Positions 7,416 to 16,236 of a stretch of DNA of 27,179 bases are shown piece by piece. Both the position numbers and the translations under genes were made by a program. Where the stretch lies: positions 1 to 27,179 of the forward strand of contig URIC01000036.1 in the NCBI GenBank assembly GCA_900547755.1, given 5' to 3'. Within the stretch, counting starts at the first letter, position 1, and each line of letters begins with the position of its first letter. Source of the DNA: an uncultured Bacteroidales bacterium (GTDB lineage: Bacteria > Bacteroidota > Bacteroidia > Bacteroidales > Muribaculaceae). The notes below the pieces were generated by a model. That model searched no databases and was not told where the DNA came from. It saw only the letters and a list, made by a program, of their open reading frames with translations.

Positions 7416-8558
7416 TCAATACTGGTGGGCGTTGCCGCTTACGTCCGATTTGGTAAGAGGGCTGGCGTTCATTTTACGCCATACGCACCAGATATACGCC
7501 ACCACAAAGGGGACCAAGAGGCTGACCGCAGCCATGACCTTGAGCGTGAACATCGAAGATGAGGAGTTGGCCAGCGTAAGTGAGCTTTGCGCGTCAACGA
7601 CAGAAGGGAGGTAAGAGGTGCCATTGTAGCCGGCTATAGCCAGCAGGCTCAGGACCACCAGGACCACACCTATGCCGCTGTACCAGATGCCACGATGACT
7701 CTTGCCCAGGCCGGTGACTCCTATGCCAAGCAGTGCCAGCACAACGCCGAGTACGAATGCCACGGCAAACCACCACATGCCGATAAGGTTCTTCAGGTAG
7801 AGCATCGGCACTTTACCGACAGTCCCGGAGGCGTTGGCCTGCCAGCCGTCGCTCAGCAACAGGACTGCCACATAGGCCACGAAGAGCAGCGCGAAAATCA
7901 AGCCGTTCACAAGGGAGGAGCGACGCATACGGCGTTCAAACCCGGCATCCGAGCGGATATTGTTGACAAAATACATTGACGCCAGGGTACGCGCAAGAAA
8001 GAATACGACTACTCCCAGGAGCAGGCATTTCCAGTCAGACATCACCTCAAGGCCATGAGTGGAAGCCCAATTGCTGATGACAGGATTGGCGCCTTCGGCC
8101 AGATTGCCACGGGTGACGGTGAACTCCGCGCCGGTGAACATCATACCGACTGCGGCGCCCAACAGCACACAGCCGACCACACCCCCCAGAAACAGAAACA
8201 CGTCGTATGTGCGGGTACCGTAAAGATTGCCCTTCTTGCGGCGGAACTCATAGCTTACAGCCTGAAATACAAAGCAGAGCAGTATGCTCATCCACAACCA
8301 ATAGGCGCCCCCGAAGCTGGTGGAATAATACAGCGGGAAGGAGGCGAAAAAAGCGCCGCCGAACACCACCAGGGTGGTGAACGTCAGTTCCCATTTGCGG
8401 CCAAGGGAGTTGACCATGAGCTGACGGTCAGTCTCCGAGCCCTTTTCCAGGAGCATGGACTGTCCGCCAAGCACGAAAAGCATAAACACGAGGGCGGCGC
8501 CGAGAACGCAGATTATCAGCCACCAGTAGTTTTGAAAGAATTCGAGTGTCATGGCCAT
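7416..8558 (-). CDS. cydB: Cytochrome bd ubiquinol oxidase subunit II
   Basis: CydB is the second large membrane subunit of cytochrome bd, which oxidises quinol and reduces O2 to water without pumping protons but with high O2 affinity. The 380-aa chain is close to the usual 340-390 and shows eight or nine hydrophobic helices, beginning with FFQNYWWLIICVLGAALVFM. The conserved N-terminal part includes FVLGGQSMLL and the GRKWELTFTTLVVFGGAFFASFP-like helix 2, a CydB hallmark. Its ATG overlaps the cydA stop by one base (TGATG), which suggests translational coupling. It is the last gene of the porin-DUF4492-cydA-cydB operon. No convincing terminator was found in the short gap before the rbr promoter. 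Confidence 0.96.
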   Translation of the reverse strand: MAMTLEFFQNYWWLIICVLGAALVFMLFVLGGQSMLLEKGSETDRQLMVNSLGRKWELTFTTLVVFGGAFFASFPLYYSTSFGGAYWLWMSILLCFVFQAVSYEFRRKKGNLYGTRTYDVFLFLGGVVGCVLLGAAVGMMFTGAEFTVTRGNLAEGANPVISNWASTHGLEVMSDWKCLLLGVVVFFLARTLASMYFVNNIRSDAGFERRMRRSSLVNGLIFALLFVAYVAVLLLSDGWQANASGTVGKVPMLYLKNLIGMWWFAVAFVLGVVLALLGIGVTGLGKSHRGIWYSGIGVVLVVLSLLAIAGYNGTSYLPSVVDAQSSLTLANSSSSMFTLKVMAAVSLLVPFVVAYIWCVWRKMNASPLTKSDVSGNAHQY

Positions 8559-10129
8559 CAGAGTTTAGGATTATTCAATATTTCAGTCTTGGAGACACGG
8601 TTTATATATCTGAGCATGATGCTCACCTCGGCGGCAAGCATGAGGATGAAGAGGATTGCGAAAATCCAGAAAGTGGTCTGTACGGAACCGGAAGATATGT
8701 CGGACACCGCCACACCGGTAGGCATGAGGTCCTGGATTACCCAGGGCTGACGGCCCACTTCAGCCACTACCCATCCGGCCTGGCTGCAAATCCAGACCGC
8801 AGGGACGGAGAGGAAGCCGACACACTGGAACCAGCGCTTCTGAAGCCAATCGTTCTGCCGGTGGGTGACATAAACGCCCAAAAGGCAAATCAGAAGCAAC
8901 AGGCCTCCTATCATCACCATCAGGCGGAAAGCGTAGAAGGTCATGCCTACGGGAGGCACGGCATCTTCGGGCTTGTCCAGATAGCCGTAACCGAAGTACT
9001 TGTAATTCTTCATCAGCCGGGCACGGGCTCCCTGCATGCCTAAGGAGTCTCCGTTCTGCTGCGCGCGGCCGAAGTCCGCCAGTGCCTGACGGGCATCGCG
9101 TCCCATGGCTATGCGTCTGGCATAGGAATCTCCCTGAATGGTGTCTCCCTGAGGCGTTACGGTGATTCCGGCTATCAGGTCATCGATGCCGGGGACGAAT
9201 GTATTCGGGTCATGGTTGGCCAGTACGGAGAGTCCGTAGGGTATGGACACCTCACCCAGTATGGCGGGCTGTCCGTCGCCAGGTTTCTTGTCCGGATTCA
9301 AGATACCGAATCCTACCAGTTCCTGCCCTACTTTGCCCTGGTAAAGGCCCTCCATGGCGGCGAGTTTCATAGGCTGGTGACGTGCCACCTCCACTGCGGA
9401 GCCGTCGCCGGTGTACATGGTCAGCACAATGCCGGCAAGACCCACCCAGGAACCGATTTTAATGGACTCGCGGGCCACCTCGGTGTTGCGCTTGCGCCAC
9501 AACAGCCAGCAGCTGACACCGATTACAAAGATGCCGGCAAGGGTCCAGCCGCTGAAAACGGCGTGGAAGAACTTGTTCATGGCCAGGGAGTTGAAAGCCA
9601 CCTCGGTGAAGTCATTCATGACATTGCGCATCTGCGCCGGGTCAAACTCCATGCCCACGGGATTCTGCATCCAGGCATTCGCCACCAGAATCCAAAGGGC
9701 GCTCAGGCTCACACCCACGGCCACAAGCCAGGTACTCGCCAGGTGAAAACGCTTGCTCACCTTGTTCCAGCCGAAGAACATGACCGCCACGAAGGTCGCC
9801 TCCATAAAGAAGGCCACTATACCCTCTATGGCCAGCGGAGCGCCGAATATGTCTCCCACGAACCAACTGTAATTTGACCAGTTGGTGCCGAACTCGAACT
9901 CGAGGATTATGCCCGTAGCCACACCACAGGCAAAGTTTATGCCGAAAAGCGTCATCCAGAACTTGGTGATACTCTTCCACTTGGAGTCTCCGGTACGCAC
10001 ATACACAGACTCCATGACGGCTACAATCAGAGACAGGCCTATGGTCAACGGCACAAACAGCCAGTGATACATGGCTGTAAGCGCGAATTGCGCCCTGGAC
10101 CAATCTACTGTGGATAGTAAATCATTCAT
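8558..10129 (-). CDS. cydA: Cytochrome bd ubiquinol oxidase subunit I
   Basis: CydA binds haems b558, b595 and d and oxidises quinol. Expected ligands are present: H22 (E. coli H19), H189 in NKFFHAVFSGW (E. coli H186) and M404 in FRLMV (E. coli M393). E102 and E110 in IEGIVAFFMEATF correspond to the E. coli proton-path glutamates E99 and E107. The Q-loop begins with KLAAMEG (K255, E260), and GRQPW near 459-463 is conserved. At 523 aa with a Q-loop of about 140 residues it belongs to the long-loop form. It is followed at once by cydB and preceded by the DUF4492 gene, 20 bases away. All catalytic residues are present, so an active oxidase is expected under low O2. Confidence 0.97.
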   Translation of the reverse strand: MNDLLSTVDWSRAQFALTAMYHWLFVPLTIGLSLIVAVMESVYVRTGDSKWKSITKFWMTLFGINFACGVATGIILEFEFGTNWSNYSWFVGDIFGAPLAIEGIVAFFMEATFVAVMFFGWNKVSKRFHLASTWLVAVGVSLSALWILVANAWMQNPVGMEFDPAQMRNVMNDFTEVAFNSLAMNKFFHAVFSGWTLAGIFVIGVSCWLLWRKRNTEVARESIKIGSWVGLAGIVLTMYTGDGSAVEVARHQPMKLAAMEGLYQGKVGQELVGFGILNPDKKPGDGQPAILGEVSIPYGLSVLANHDPNTFVPGIDDLIAGITVTPQGDTIQGDSYARRIAMGRDARQALADFGRAQQNGDSLGMQGARARLMKNYKYFGYGYLDKPEDAVPPVGMTFYAFRLMVMIGGLLLLICLLGVYVTHRQNDWLQKRWFQCVGFLSVPAVWICSQAGWVVAEVGRQPWVIQDLMPTGVAVSDISSGSVQTTFWIFAILFILMLAAEVSIMLRYINRVSKTEILNNPKL

Positions 10130-10149
10130 AGGGATAGTATTTTGGTTGG

Positions 10150-10362
10150 TTATTCGTTGTCGGTGAGCGAGGAACGCACGGCCTCGGCACGCTCGCTGTC
10201 GGTGTCGTAGCCGCTACTGAGAATGTCCGGGAAAAAGAAAACCTTCAAGACGGCAAACAGGATTACCAGCTTGATAATGATAAGGAGCCAAAGGCTGCGT
10301 CCCACGGTCATGGAGCGGAAGCCCTCGGTGTAAAACCTGAATATTCTCTTTATCCCAATCAT
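10150..10362 (-). CDS. DUF4492 family small membrane protein, cydA-associated
   Basis: This is a 70-aa protein with one transmembrane helix (about residues 22-44, WLLIIIKLVILFAVLKVFFF) between a basic N-terminus (KRIFRFYTEGFRSM) and an acidic C-terminal tail. The YxxGFRxMxxGRxLW and LKVFFFPD motifs identify DUF4492. This family is known to sit upstream of cydA in Bacteroidota and Campylobacterota. It lies 6 bases after the porin stop and 20 bases before cydA. By position and size it could be an assembly or accessory subunit like CydX, but it is not a CydX homologue by sequence and the function is unproven. Confidence 0.88.
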   Translation of the reverse strand: MIGIKRIFRFYTEGFRSMTVGRSLWLLIIIKLVILFAVLKVFFFPDILSSGYDTDSERAEAVRSSLTDNE

Positions 10363-10368
10363 GCAGCC

Positions 10369-11667
10369 TCAGAATATCACTTGGAAACGGGTCTGCAACG
10401 CTCCGAGGTTCACATCCGGCGTCCCCATGCGGTCGTAGCTGTGGGTGTAGGAAGCGCGCAGTCGCCATATCATATACTTGTTGATGTACCAGTTGGCGGT
10501 CAGGGAATAATCCTGGGCGCGCCCCCCGTATATGCGGGCCTCGTCGCTGGAAGTGTTCAGATAGGTATATCCGAGTACGAACTCCAGACTTTTGGGACGG
10601 GGATTGGCCAGGGCGCAGTCGTATGAGGCATATCCGTAATCGCCCCCTAAGGCCAGGCAGCGGAGCATACCGTAGGCGCCGTATGCCTTGTATGTCGGCT
10701 GGTCGTGCCTGCGGGTCAGCTGCATATAGTAGTACTGGGTCTCCAACGCTACGGGACCGCGGGCAAGCAACAGCTCGGGTGTGAAACGGAACATACAGTC
10801 CACATCGGTCACCTCGGCGCCGACAGCTTTCACTCTGGCCACCTGGGTCGGGAAATTGGCTGACAGAGAATAGACATGATTGTCCGGAGAGTCAGGATTT
10901 CCGTTGAACTGAGGCGAGCTTACCTGAAAAGATATGCCGGGCTGGAAGACATTCCCTCCATGCTCCGAGACTCCGCGCAGCGGACGCCAGGCCAGACGGG
11001 TCATGGCACCGTAGCCGGTCTTGCGCATCTCGGTGGTATTGAAACGCATGGCGCCGCTCTCGGCATAGACAGAAGCGGCTGCAAAATAAGAATCCTTGTC
11101 GTAGATATACTGCATGCCCAGCAGACGCGGATTGTTCAGGGCCTCGTTCACCATAGGCTCGAACATACTTATCTTCATCGAAGCCCCGGTAGCGCTCTGC
11201 AGACCGAACTGATAGATGAAATATCCGAAGCGCAGGCTGTTGTGCGCGTTGAAGTCGTAGTTGAAATAGATGTCCTTGAGAGAGACCTTGCCATAGGCAT
11301 AGCCTATTTCGGCACGTGCCATCCACTTGCCGTAAGTGGCTTTCGCGCCTAAACGCAATTCCGGAATAGCCACGCCGTCCGGAAACAGGTCTTTCTCGTC
11401 GGAGGTGTACATGGCTCCGTCCATAAGTATGCGGCCCACGGGGACCACACTGATTTTAGGAGCGGATGTCCCTGAGGCGGAGACTTCGCATGCGGTCTCC
11501 TCGGCCGTGACAGTGGTGGTCACACCTTCGGCCGTTGTGGTTGTGGTGGTAGTGACCTTCCTCACTACCTGGCCGTTCTCGGTTGAGGCCGCTGTCTCAA
11601 CGGCCTGTGCTGGGATGGCAGCCAATATGGCTGTAACGGCTGCCGCGGTCAGTAAACACTTTTTCAT
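10369..11667 (-). CDS. OprO/OprP-type outer-membrane porin
   Basis: This is an outer-membrane beta-barrel of the phosphate-selective porin O/P type. A signal peptide occupies residues 1-22 (cleavage after AQA). A low-complexity stretch rich in Thr and Val (about 35-60) follows. A barrel with alternating aromatic strands and tight turns runs to the end, including NSLRFGYFIYQFG and EPMVNEALNNPRLLGM, and terminates in RFQVIF, where a final Phe is typical of outer-membrane barrels. The length is 432 aa. It is the first gene after the promoter at 11715-11745 and is only 6 bases from the DUF4492 gene, so it heads the cydAB operon. What passes through the pore is unknown; the family name does not prove phosphate specificity. 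Confidence 0.85.
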   Translation of the reverse strand: MKKCLLTAAAVTAILAAIPAQAVETAASTENGQVVRKVTTTTTTTAEGVTTTVTAEETACEVSASGTSAPKISVVPVGRILMDGAMYTSDEKDLFPDGVAIPELRLGAKATYGKWMARAEIGYAYGKVSLKDIYFNYDFNAHNSLRFGYFIYQFGLQSATGASMKISMFEPMVNEALNNPRLLGMQYIYDKDSYFAAASVYAESGAMRFNTTEMRKTGYGAMTRLAWRPLRGVSEHGGNVFQPGISFQVSSPQFNGNPDSPDNHVYSLSANFPTQVARVKAVGAEVTDVDCMFRFTPELLLARGPVALETQYYYMQLTRRHDQPTYKAYGAYGMLRCLALGGDYGYASYDCALANPRPKSLEFVLGYTYLNTSSDEARIYGGRAQDYSLTANWYINKYMIWRLRASYTHSYDRMGTPDVNLGALQTRFQVIF

Positions 11668-11714
11668 TGTTGATTCAAGATGCTGTCGTTTTGGTCTGTT
11701 TTAAGAAATCGATA

Positions 11715-11745
11715 CAAAAATAATACATTTTTTACAAAAGACAAA
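11715..11745 (-). promoter_or_regulatory. Promoter of the porin-DUF4492-cydAB operon
   Basis: The minus strand carries TTTG (complement of 11742-11745), a 19-base spacer, then TATTTTTG (complement of 11715-11722). This matches the Bacteroidetes -33/-7 consensus. The predicted start is about 40 bases before the porin ATG at 11667. No other good promoter is seen inside the operon, so cydAB probably depends on it. Confidence 0.7.
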
Positions 11746-11791
11746 AGTTTTGAACACACCTGTCCCAAAATTACCGGCAGCCGACACACTT

Positions 11792-11827
11792 AAAAGGCTG
11801 AGCCAAAATTCAAATTTGGCTCAGCCT
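11792..11827 (-). terminator. Intrinsic terminator of the two-gene secreted-protein operon
   Basis: AGGCTGAGCCAAA (11795-11807) and TTTGGCTCAGCCT (11815-11827) form a perfect 13-bp stem with a 7-base loop. On the minus strand the stem runs into TTTTAAG. It lies about 65 bases after the stop of the Omp28-like gene and ahead of the porin promoter. On + it is followed by CTCTTTTC, so it could also work in that direction. Confidence 0.8.
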
Positions 11828-11891
11828 CTCTTTTCAATCAACGTTTATCGAAACGGTATTTTCGAATCCAAAGACTGCTTATGCGGATGTG

Positions 11892-13721
11892 TCACAAGGC
11901 TATCTTGCGGGTTATGGCTCCATCGGGCGTTGCGACACAAATTACATAGACCCCTTTGCCATAACCGGAAAGATTAACGGCCTCATCGCTTGTCGAGGTC
12001 AGAATGATTCGTCCGGAAATGTCGGTGACCGTCACACCGGCGGTTCCCGCAGGGACTTCAAGTATTCCGTCCCTGACAGAGAGTTCCCCGGAGAGTCGCG
12101 CAGTTACGGCTGAACTGCGGCCTCCTGTCAGAGGCAATATGTCGGCGGCCGCTATGTAAGAGGTCCTTTTGTCGATAAGCAACGTTATCACCTCGCAATT
12201 TTCGGGATTGAGCACACACTCCGGCAGCTCGAAAGAGTTTTCACTGATATAGCGGTTGTCGCGTTTCATATACATGGGAAGCGAGGCGAATATCCCTTTG
12301 TAATCGCCTACGTAGAGACGGGCCACATGCTCAAAGTGCATACGCTGTATCGACTCTGGCTTATACTCGTATCCGCCGCATGGACCGTTCTGACCGCCTG
12401 CGTAAGCATTTTTCTGAGTATATTCAGAAGCCTGTGCGGGGTCAAACACATCATTCTCAATCAGCACGTAAGCCAACTGATAGCGGTCATTCAGCATATC
12501 GTCGGTGAGGGTTACAGCAGTGGAAAGCGGATAACTCCCGCCTACAGGGGTGCCGACCGTGGTCTCCACAAATGCAGCAACCGGCATCGCGTTGATTTGC
12601 CCCACGACATCCACATACTTATCGAAATCCGAGGTATAGGCAGAATTCCGCATCATGTATGCGAAAGGCAGTCCGGAGGCATGACCGTATGAATATATCT
12701 GTCCCTTGTAATCATGTACGCTTTCAGACATAATGTCCTGGTCATGAATCGCAATTCCTATGAACGAATCAGGGTACAGGGCATCAAGTCGCTCGAAAGT
12801 GGCGATACCCTTGACACACCAGGCGCACCACGTGCCTGTAATTTCCTCGCACACGGCATAATTGACTATGGGACGGATGACTTTCTCCCCCTCGCTTACC
12901 TTTACGCCGTCAACATTCACTTCATATTTGACAGTGAAAAGTTCGCCGGCTTCGGATGCCTTGGCAGTGACAGGCATTTTAAAATCGACAGAAGCGCCCG
13001 GCTGCACGGAGATGTGCCCTAAGTCAAGGATTTGCTCCTCGCCGTTTATCAGTGTCTTGACTTCAATATTTCCCTCTGCGGCGGTGGGCATATCGGTGAA
13101 CAGCAGTCCTGTGATATCAAACGGCTGCTGTTCGGTGACATAAGCGGGGACAGTCAGCTCGGCGCGAACCTTATCGGCAGAACCGAGCCATATATCGTCT
13201 ACATAAAGGAGGGATGCGTCAGTACTGCAATCCACAAAAGTCAATCGAACCTCTTCCCCGGCAAGTCCATCCAGTTCAACTATACGGTATGTCCATTCCT
13301 GCGCCTCTCCTTCGGTAGAGAAAAGAACCGTCTCTTTGTTGTCATATTCCGCCACCAGCTTATAAGCGTTGGGCAGATATTTATCTGCCGAGCGAGCGCG
13401 CCAATGGATTACATCGCCCTTTCGGACATTCCATACGGGAAGTCCCATGCGGTCGTCGGAAGTGCCGGCATCGGCATACCATGAAGTGGATGCCGCGACC
13501 ATATTTTTCTCACTTTCTATGAAATAGGCCACCCAGGCGTCGCCTTGTCTAAAGCCATATTCCTTTACATCCTCGGAAAGCGTGTTGCCGTCACGGTCCT
13601 CCAGAGTGAAGTCCGCCGGTATGCCGTCAAAGAAATCAGCGGTGACGGGAGGCTGAGCCATGATTGGCTGCGCCGCCAATGCGGCGCAACCAATCACAAT
13701 CGATAGTCCTTTCAGTCTCAT
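11892..13721 (-). CDS. Omp28-like thioredoxin-fold secreted protein with T9SS type A sorting domain
   Basis: This is an exported protein of 609 aa. A signal peptide covers residues 1-22 (MAQ-PP). A jelly-roll/choice-of-anchor J-like domain runs from about 25 to 180 (ending in LLYVDDIWLG). A small beta domain follows (about 185-285). Then comes an Omp28-type thioredoxin-like domain (about 288-425) that opens with EEITGTWCAWCVKG: the redox pair is C299-A-W-C302, and GLPFAY (P352) is a likely cis-Pro. The C-terminal 60 residues (VTVTDISGRIIL ... NLSGYGKGVYVICVA ... KIAL) are a good T9SS type A sorting domain, so it should reach the cell surface. Its ATG overlaps the stop of the upstream gene by 4 bases (ATGA), which shows a tight operon. 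A thiol-disulfide role outside the cell is suggested by the CxxC but unproven. Confidence 0.87.
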   Translation of the reverse strand: MRLKGLSIVIGCAALAAQPIMAQPPVTADFFDGIPADFTLEDRDGNTLSEDVKEYGFRQGDAWVAYFIESEKNMVAASTSWYADAGTSDDRMGLPVWNVRKGDVIHWRARSADKYLPNAYKLVAEYDNKETVLFSTEGEAQEWTYRIVELDGLAGEEVRLTFVDCSTDASLLYVDDIWLGSADKVRAELTVPAYVTEQQPFDITGLLFTDMPTAAEGNIEVKTLINGEEQILDLGHISVQPGASVDFKMPVTAKASEAGELFTVKYEVNVDGVKVSEGEKVIRPIVNYAVCEEITGTWCAWCVKGIATFERLDALYPDSFIGIAIHDQDIMSESVHDYKGQIYSYGHASGLPFAYMMRNSAYTSDFDKYVDVVGQINAMPVAAFVETTVGTPVGGSYPLSTAVTLTDDMLNDRYQLAYVLIENDVFDPAQASEYTQKNAYAGGQNGPCGGYEYKPESIQRMHFEHVARLYVGDYKGIFASLPMYMKRDNRYISENSFELPECVLNPENCEVITLLIDKRTSYIAAADILPLTGGRSSAVTARLSGELSVRDGILEVPAGTAGVTVTDISGRIILTSTSDEAVNLSGYGKGVYVICVATPDGAITRKIAL

Positions 13722-16099
13722 TTCACAATAGTCTTGTAAGTTTTACCCTCTTTGACCACGATGTAGATACCGGGCTCGGGGTCGCCGTTGATTTGGCGGC
13801 CATTGAGGTCGAATATCTGATATTCGCCGTTTCCGTCCAAGGCAATTTCCTCGATGCCATTCACGCCGTATAAGTCTACCCGCATCTTTTTACTGGGTTC
13901 GGAATCATAGACCATGCCGTAATGGTCGCGGTGTGAGACGAGTTCATAGAGATAAGTTATGCCTTCCTTACGTTCCAACCCGGATATGCGCCCGGAAGAA
14001 GCAGCGCCGTCGGCAACCTCACGGAAGTCTACTTTTGTGAGCACTTCATCGCCGGCAAGGTAATTTTGGGTGACTTCGACCTTGTCAAGGATAAAAGGAG
14101 AGTTATTCAACTCATAGAACATGAGTTTTGAACTTTCAGTACCGCCGTTAAGCTCGACGGTCGCATGGGCGGGTTTGCCGGGTTCCGCTCCGCTAATCGT
14201 GATATAGCTCGTGTTGTCGCATTGAATAACAAGAACCTCTCCTTCATTCTGAACCATAAAGTCGACAGTCACTTTGAAATTGCCGTCGTCAAGAGACAGA
14301 TTCATCTCCGGCGAGAGCATCTCGAAAGGCAACTTATTGCCATAAGCCTCCATCTCATAACAGCCTACCATGCCGTCGCCGATAATGGTACCTGAACCGC
14401 CCCAGCCCTCGTTGTCCGCGAATGAGTCAAGCTCTACGTAGTCAATATTATTCAGGAATACGAAATTGCCGTCCTGACCTCCGACAGCTTTGCTGAAATC
14501 TTCGGTAAATACGGGATAATCCGGCAGTGCTTCTGTAAGAATAGCACTTTCATAGCAGTTGAGGGTGTATGATGTGGCATTCACGGCCGGCTCCCAATTG
14601 GCTGTAAAGGCACCGCGTTTGTCAAGCTCGGTGGCTTCCTTTACTTCGGGAGCGCCAACGCCGAAAGCATATACTTGTCCGGAAGACTCTGAAACGGAAT
14701 TCTCGTTTCTGGCCTTGACAGTGAAATAGTAAGTATTACTCATATCAAGGCCTTTGAATGTATACGATGCGTCATCAGACACCTCATCCTCAATCACGCA
14801 TCTGGTTTCGGCGAGAGGTTCGGTCACGGCACAAAGATTATCAAACACTATCGATTCACCCTCCTTGAGTCCTTTCGCCATTAAATCCAGACGTGTATAT
14901 CCTCCGGTGAAGTCATCGAAGCGCTCGGTGAGCTTCAGCCAGTTCCATCCTGAATCAAGCGTATTCGGCCTAAGCATCCAATAGAAAGAATATTCTTCGT
15001 CACCGGGATTATATTCAGTGTAAGGTATCACCCGCAATTCTGCGTTACTTTTGTCCTTGTCTTCCACATTGGCATAAATGGCCATGGTCACATCTTTTAC
15101 GAGCGTATTGTCAAGGAAAAGAGTGAGGCGGTCATTGTTATGAAGCCGCAGAGACTGATTGCCTTCGAACACGTCATCGGGCGTTTCGGAAGCAGTGGCT
15201 ATATTGCCGTCAAACGAGAAGCCGAAAGTTCCTTTCCATCCGTTTTTCAGAGCGATTTCGCCTGTCATCTCGTCAAGGACGGCATTCTCGAAATCCTCAG
15301 AAGCCATATTGTCGGCAGAAGTCAGCGGAACTTTCTCATAGAGTGAGACGAGGTAGGAGTCGGCGGCAGGGTCAGCCTGCCATGAAGCGGTAAAGCCGTC
15401 ATTGGTGAAATGACTGGCGAAGCCGGCTGCGGGAGGAGTGAGAAAAGAGCAGTCACGCTCTACCTTGATATAATCAATCACTATTCCTGTGGCATTGTGC
15501 ATCATCGCGTTAATCTGCAACCAGCAGGGCTCGGCATAAGGATTGATTATCTCACGGCGTATGTCAATCCAGCCGTCAGCGCTGGTAATTTTCATCATGC
15601 CGTTCATGCCGCCATCGTTCTCCACAGACTGAGGATTGGAGGGGTCACCGGTCACGATGTTCATCGCGAACATAGTGTTTTTTTCACCCAAAGCCTTTAC
15701 CCGCGCTGTCAGTACTATTTTGCCATACATATTAATGGCCGGGAAGTTGATGTAACCGCCTTGGCCGGGATAATTCAATGCAAGGCAGCCGCCTGCCTGA
15801 TAACAGCCGACACCGTTATAGTCACCCTCGTTATTGAACATATCGGAGGGGAGTGTGTTGTCGTAGTCAGTGAAGTAGTTCTCCGGGTACATGGTTTCGT
15901 CCGGAGCCTCAGGTGTGCCGGCTGACCATTTGCTGAAATCCTCGTACAGAATGGTTTCGTATCGGGCATCTTCCTGAGCCGCTTGCGCGGACCTGGGTGG
16001 AGCCATACGTGTCATCGGTGTAATTGCAGATGCGCCCGCGGCACTTGCCAGCAGTACAGCCGCCATACAAGTCTTGAAAAGGTAGTCTTTACTCGTCAT
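13718..16099 (-). CDS. Secreted multidomain jelly-roll/FN3 protein with T9SS-type C-terminus
   Basis: This is an exported protein of 793 aa. A signal peptide spans about residues 1-25 (AGASA-I). A choice-of-anchor J-like beta-sandwich follows at about 45-215 (ILYEDFSKWSAG ... VIDYIKVER). Two similar units come next, each made of an FN3-like stretch (GFTASWQADPAADSYLVSLYE at about 235; AFTANWEPAVNATSYTLNCYE at about 500) with a jelly roll opening on EDFEN or EDFSKA and closing on VFDNL or ILDKVEV. The end (GVNGIEEI ... YQIFDLNGRQIN ... GIYIVVKEGKTYKTIVK) is a short T9SS type A-like domain. It is the first gene of an operon with the Omp28-like gene, driven by the promoter at 16140-16171. No catalytic motif is seen. 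Carbohydrate or protein binding is likely but is inference. Confidence 0.85.
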   Translation of the reverse strand: MTSKDYLFKTCMAAVLLASAAGASAITPMTRMAPPRSAQAAQEDARYETILYEDFSKWSAGTPEAPDETMYPENYFTDYDNTLPSDMFNNEGDYNGVGCYQAGGCLALNYPGQGGYINFPAINMYGKIVLTARVKALGEKNTMFAMNIVTGDPSNPQSVENDGGMNGMMKITSADGWIDIRREIINPYAEPCWLQINAMMHNATGIVIDYIKVERDCSFLTPPAAGFASHFTNDGFTASWQADPAADSYLVSLYEKVPLTSADNMASEDFENAVLDEMTGEIALKNGWKGTFGFSFDGNIATASETPDDVFEGNQSLRLHNNDRLTLFLDNTLVKDVTMAIYANVEDKDKSNAELRVIPYTEYNPGDEEYSFYWMLRPNTLDSGWNWLKLTERFDDFTGGYTRLDLMAKGLKEGESIVFDNLCAVTEPLAETRCVIEDEVSDDASYTFKGLDMSNTYYFTVKARNENSVSESSGQVYAFGVGAPEVKEATELDKRGAFTANWEPAVNATSYTLNCYESAILTEALPDYPVFTEDFSKAVGGQDGNFVFLNNIDYVELDSFADNEGWGGSGTIIGDGMVGCYEMEAYGNKLPFEMLSPEMNLSLDDGNFKVTVDFMVQNEGEVLVIQCDNTSYITISGAEPGKPAHATVELNGGTESSKLMFYELNNSPFILDKVEVTQNYLAGDEVLTKVDFREVADGAASSGRISGLERKEGITYLYELVSHRDHYGMVYDSEPSKKMRVDLYGVNGIEEIALDGNGEYQIFDLNGRQINGDPEPGIYIVVKEGKTYKTIVK

Positions 16100-16139
16100 A
16101 AATCTAAAATTTGGTTATCGTTTACGTATTTGAATACGG

Positions 16140-16171
16140 CAAAGTTATACCTCATATTCAGAAGCGGCAAA
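16140..16171 (-). promoter_or_regulatory. Promoter of the secreted-protein operon
   Basis: The minus strand shows TTTG (complement of 16168-16171), a 20-base spacer and TAACTTTG (complement of 16140-16147), a full match to the Bacteroidetes consensus. The predicted start is about 34 bases before the ATG at 16099. Possible regulator-binding repeats lie upstream of it at 16191-16201 and 16237-16264. Confidence 0.75.
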
Positions 16172-16236
16172 CAATAATCCGTTCAAAGAGTCCTATTTTC
16201 GTAATTGCCGACAGCTCAATGCCGAAATGAAAAAAA

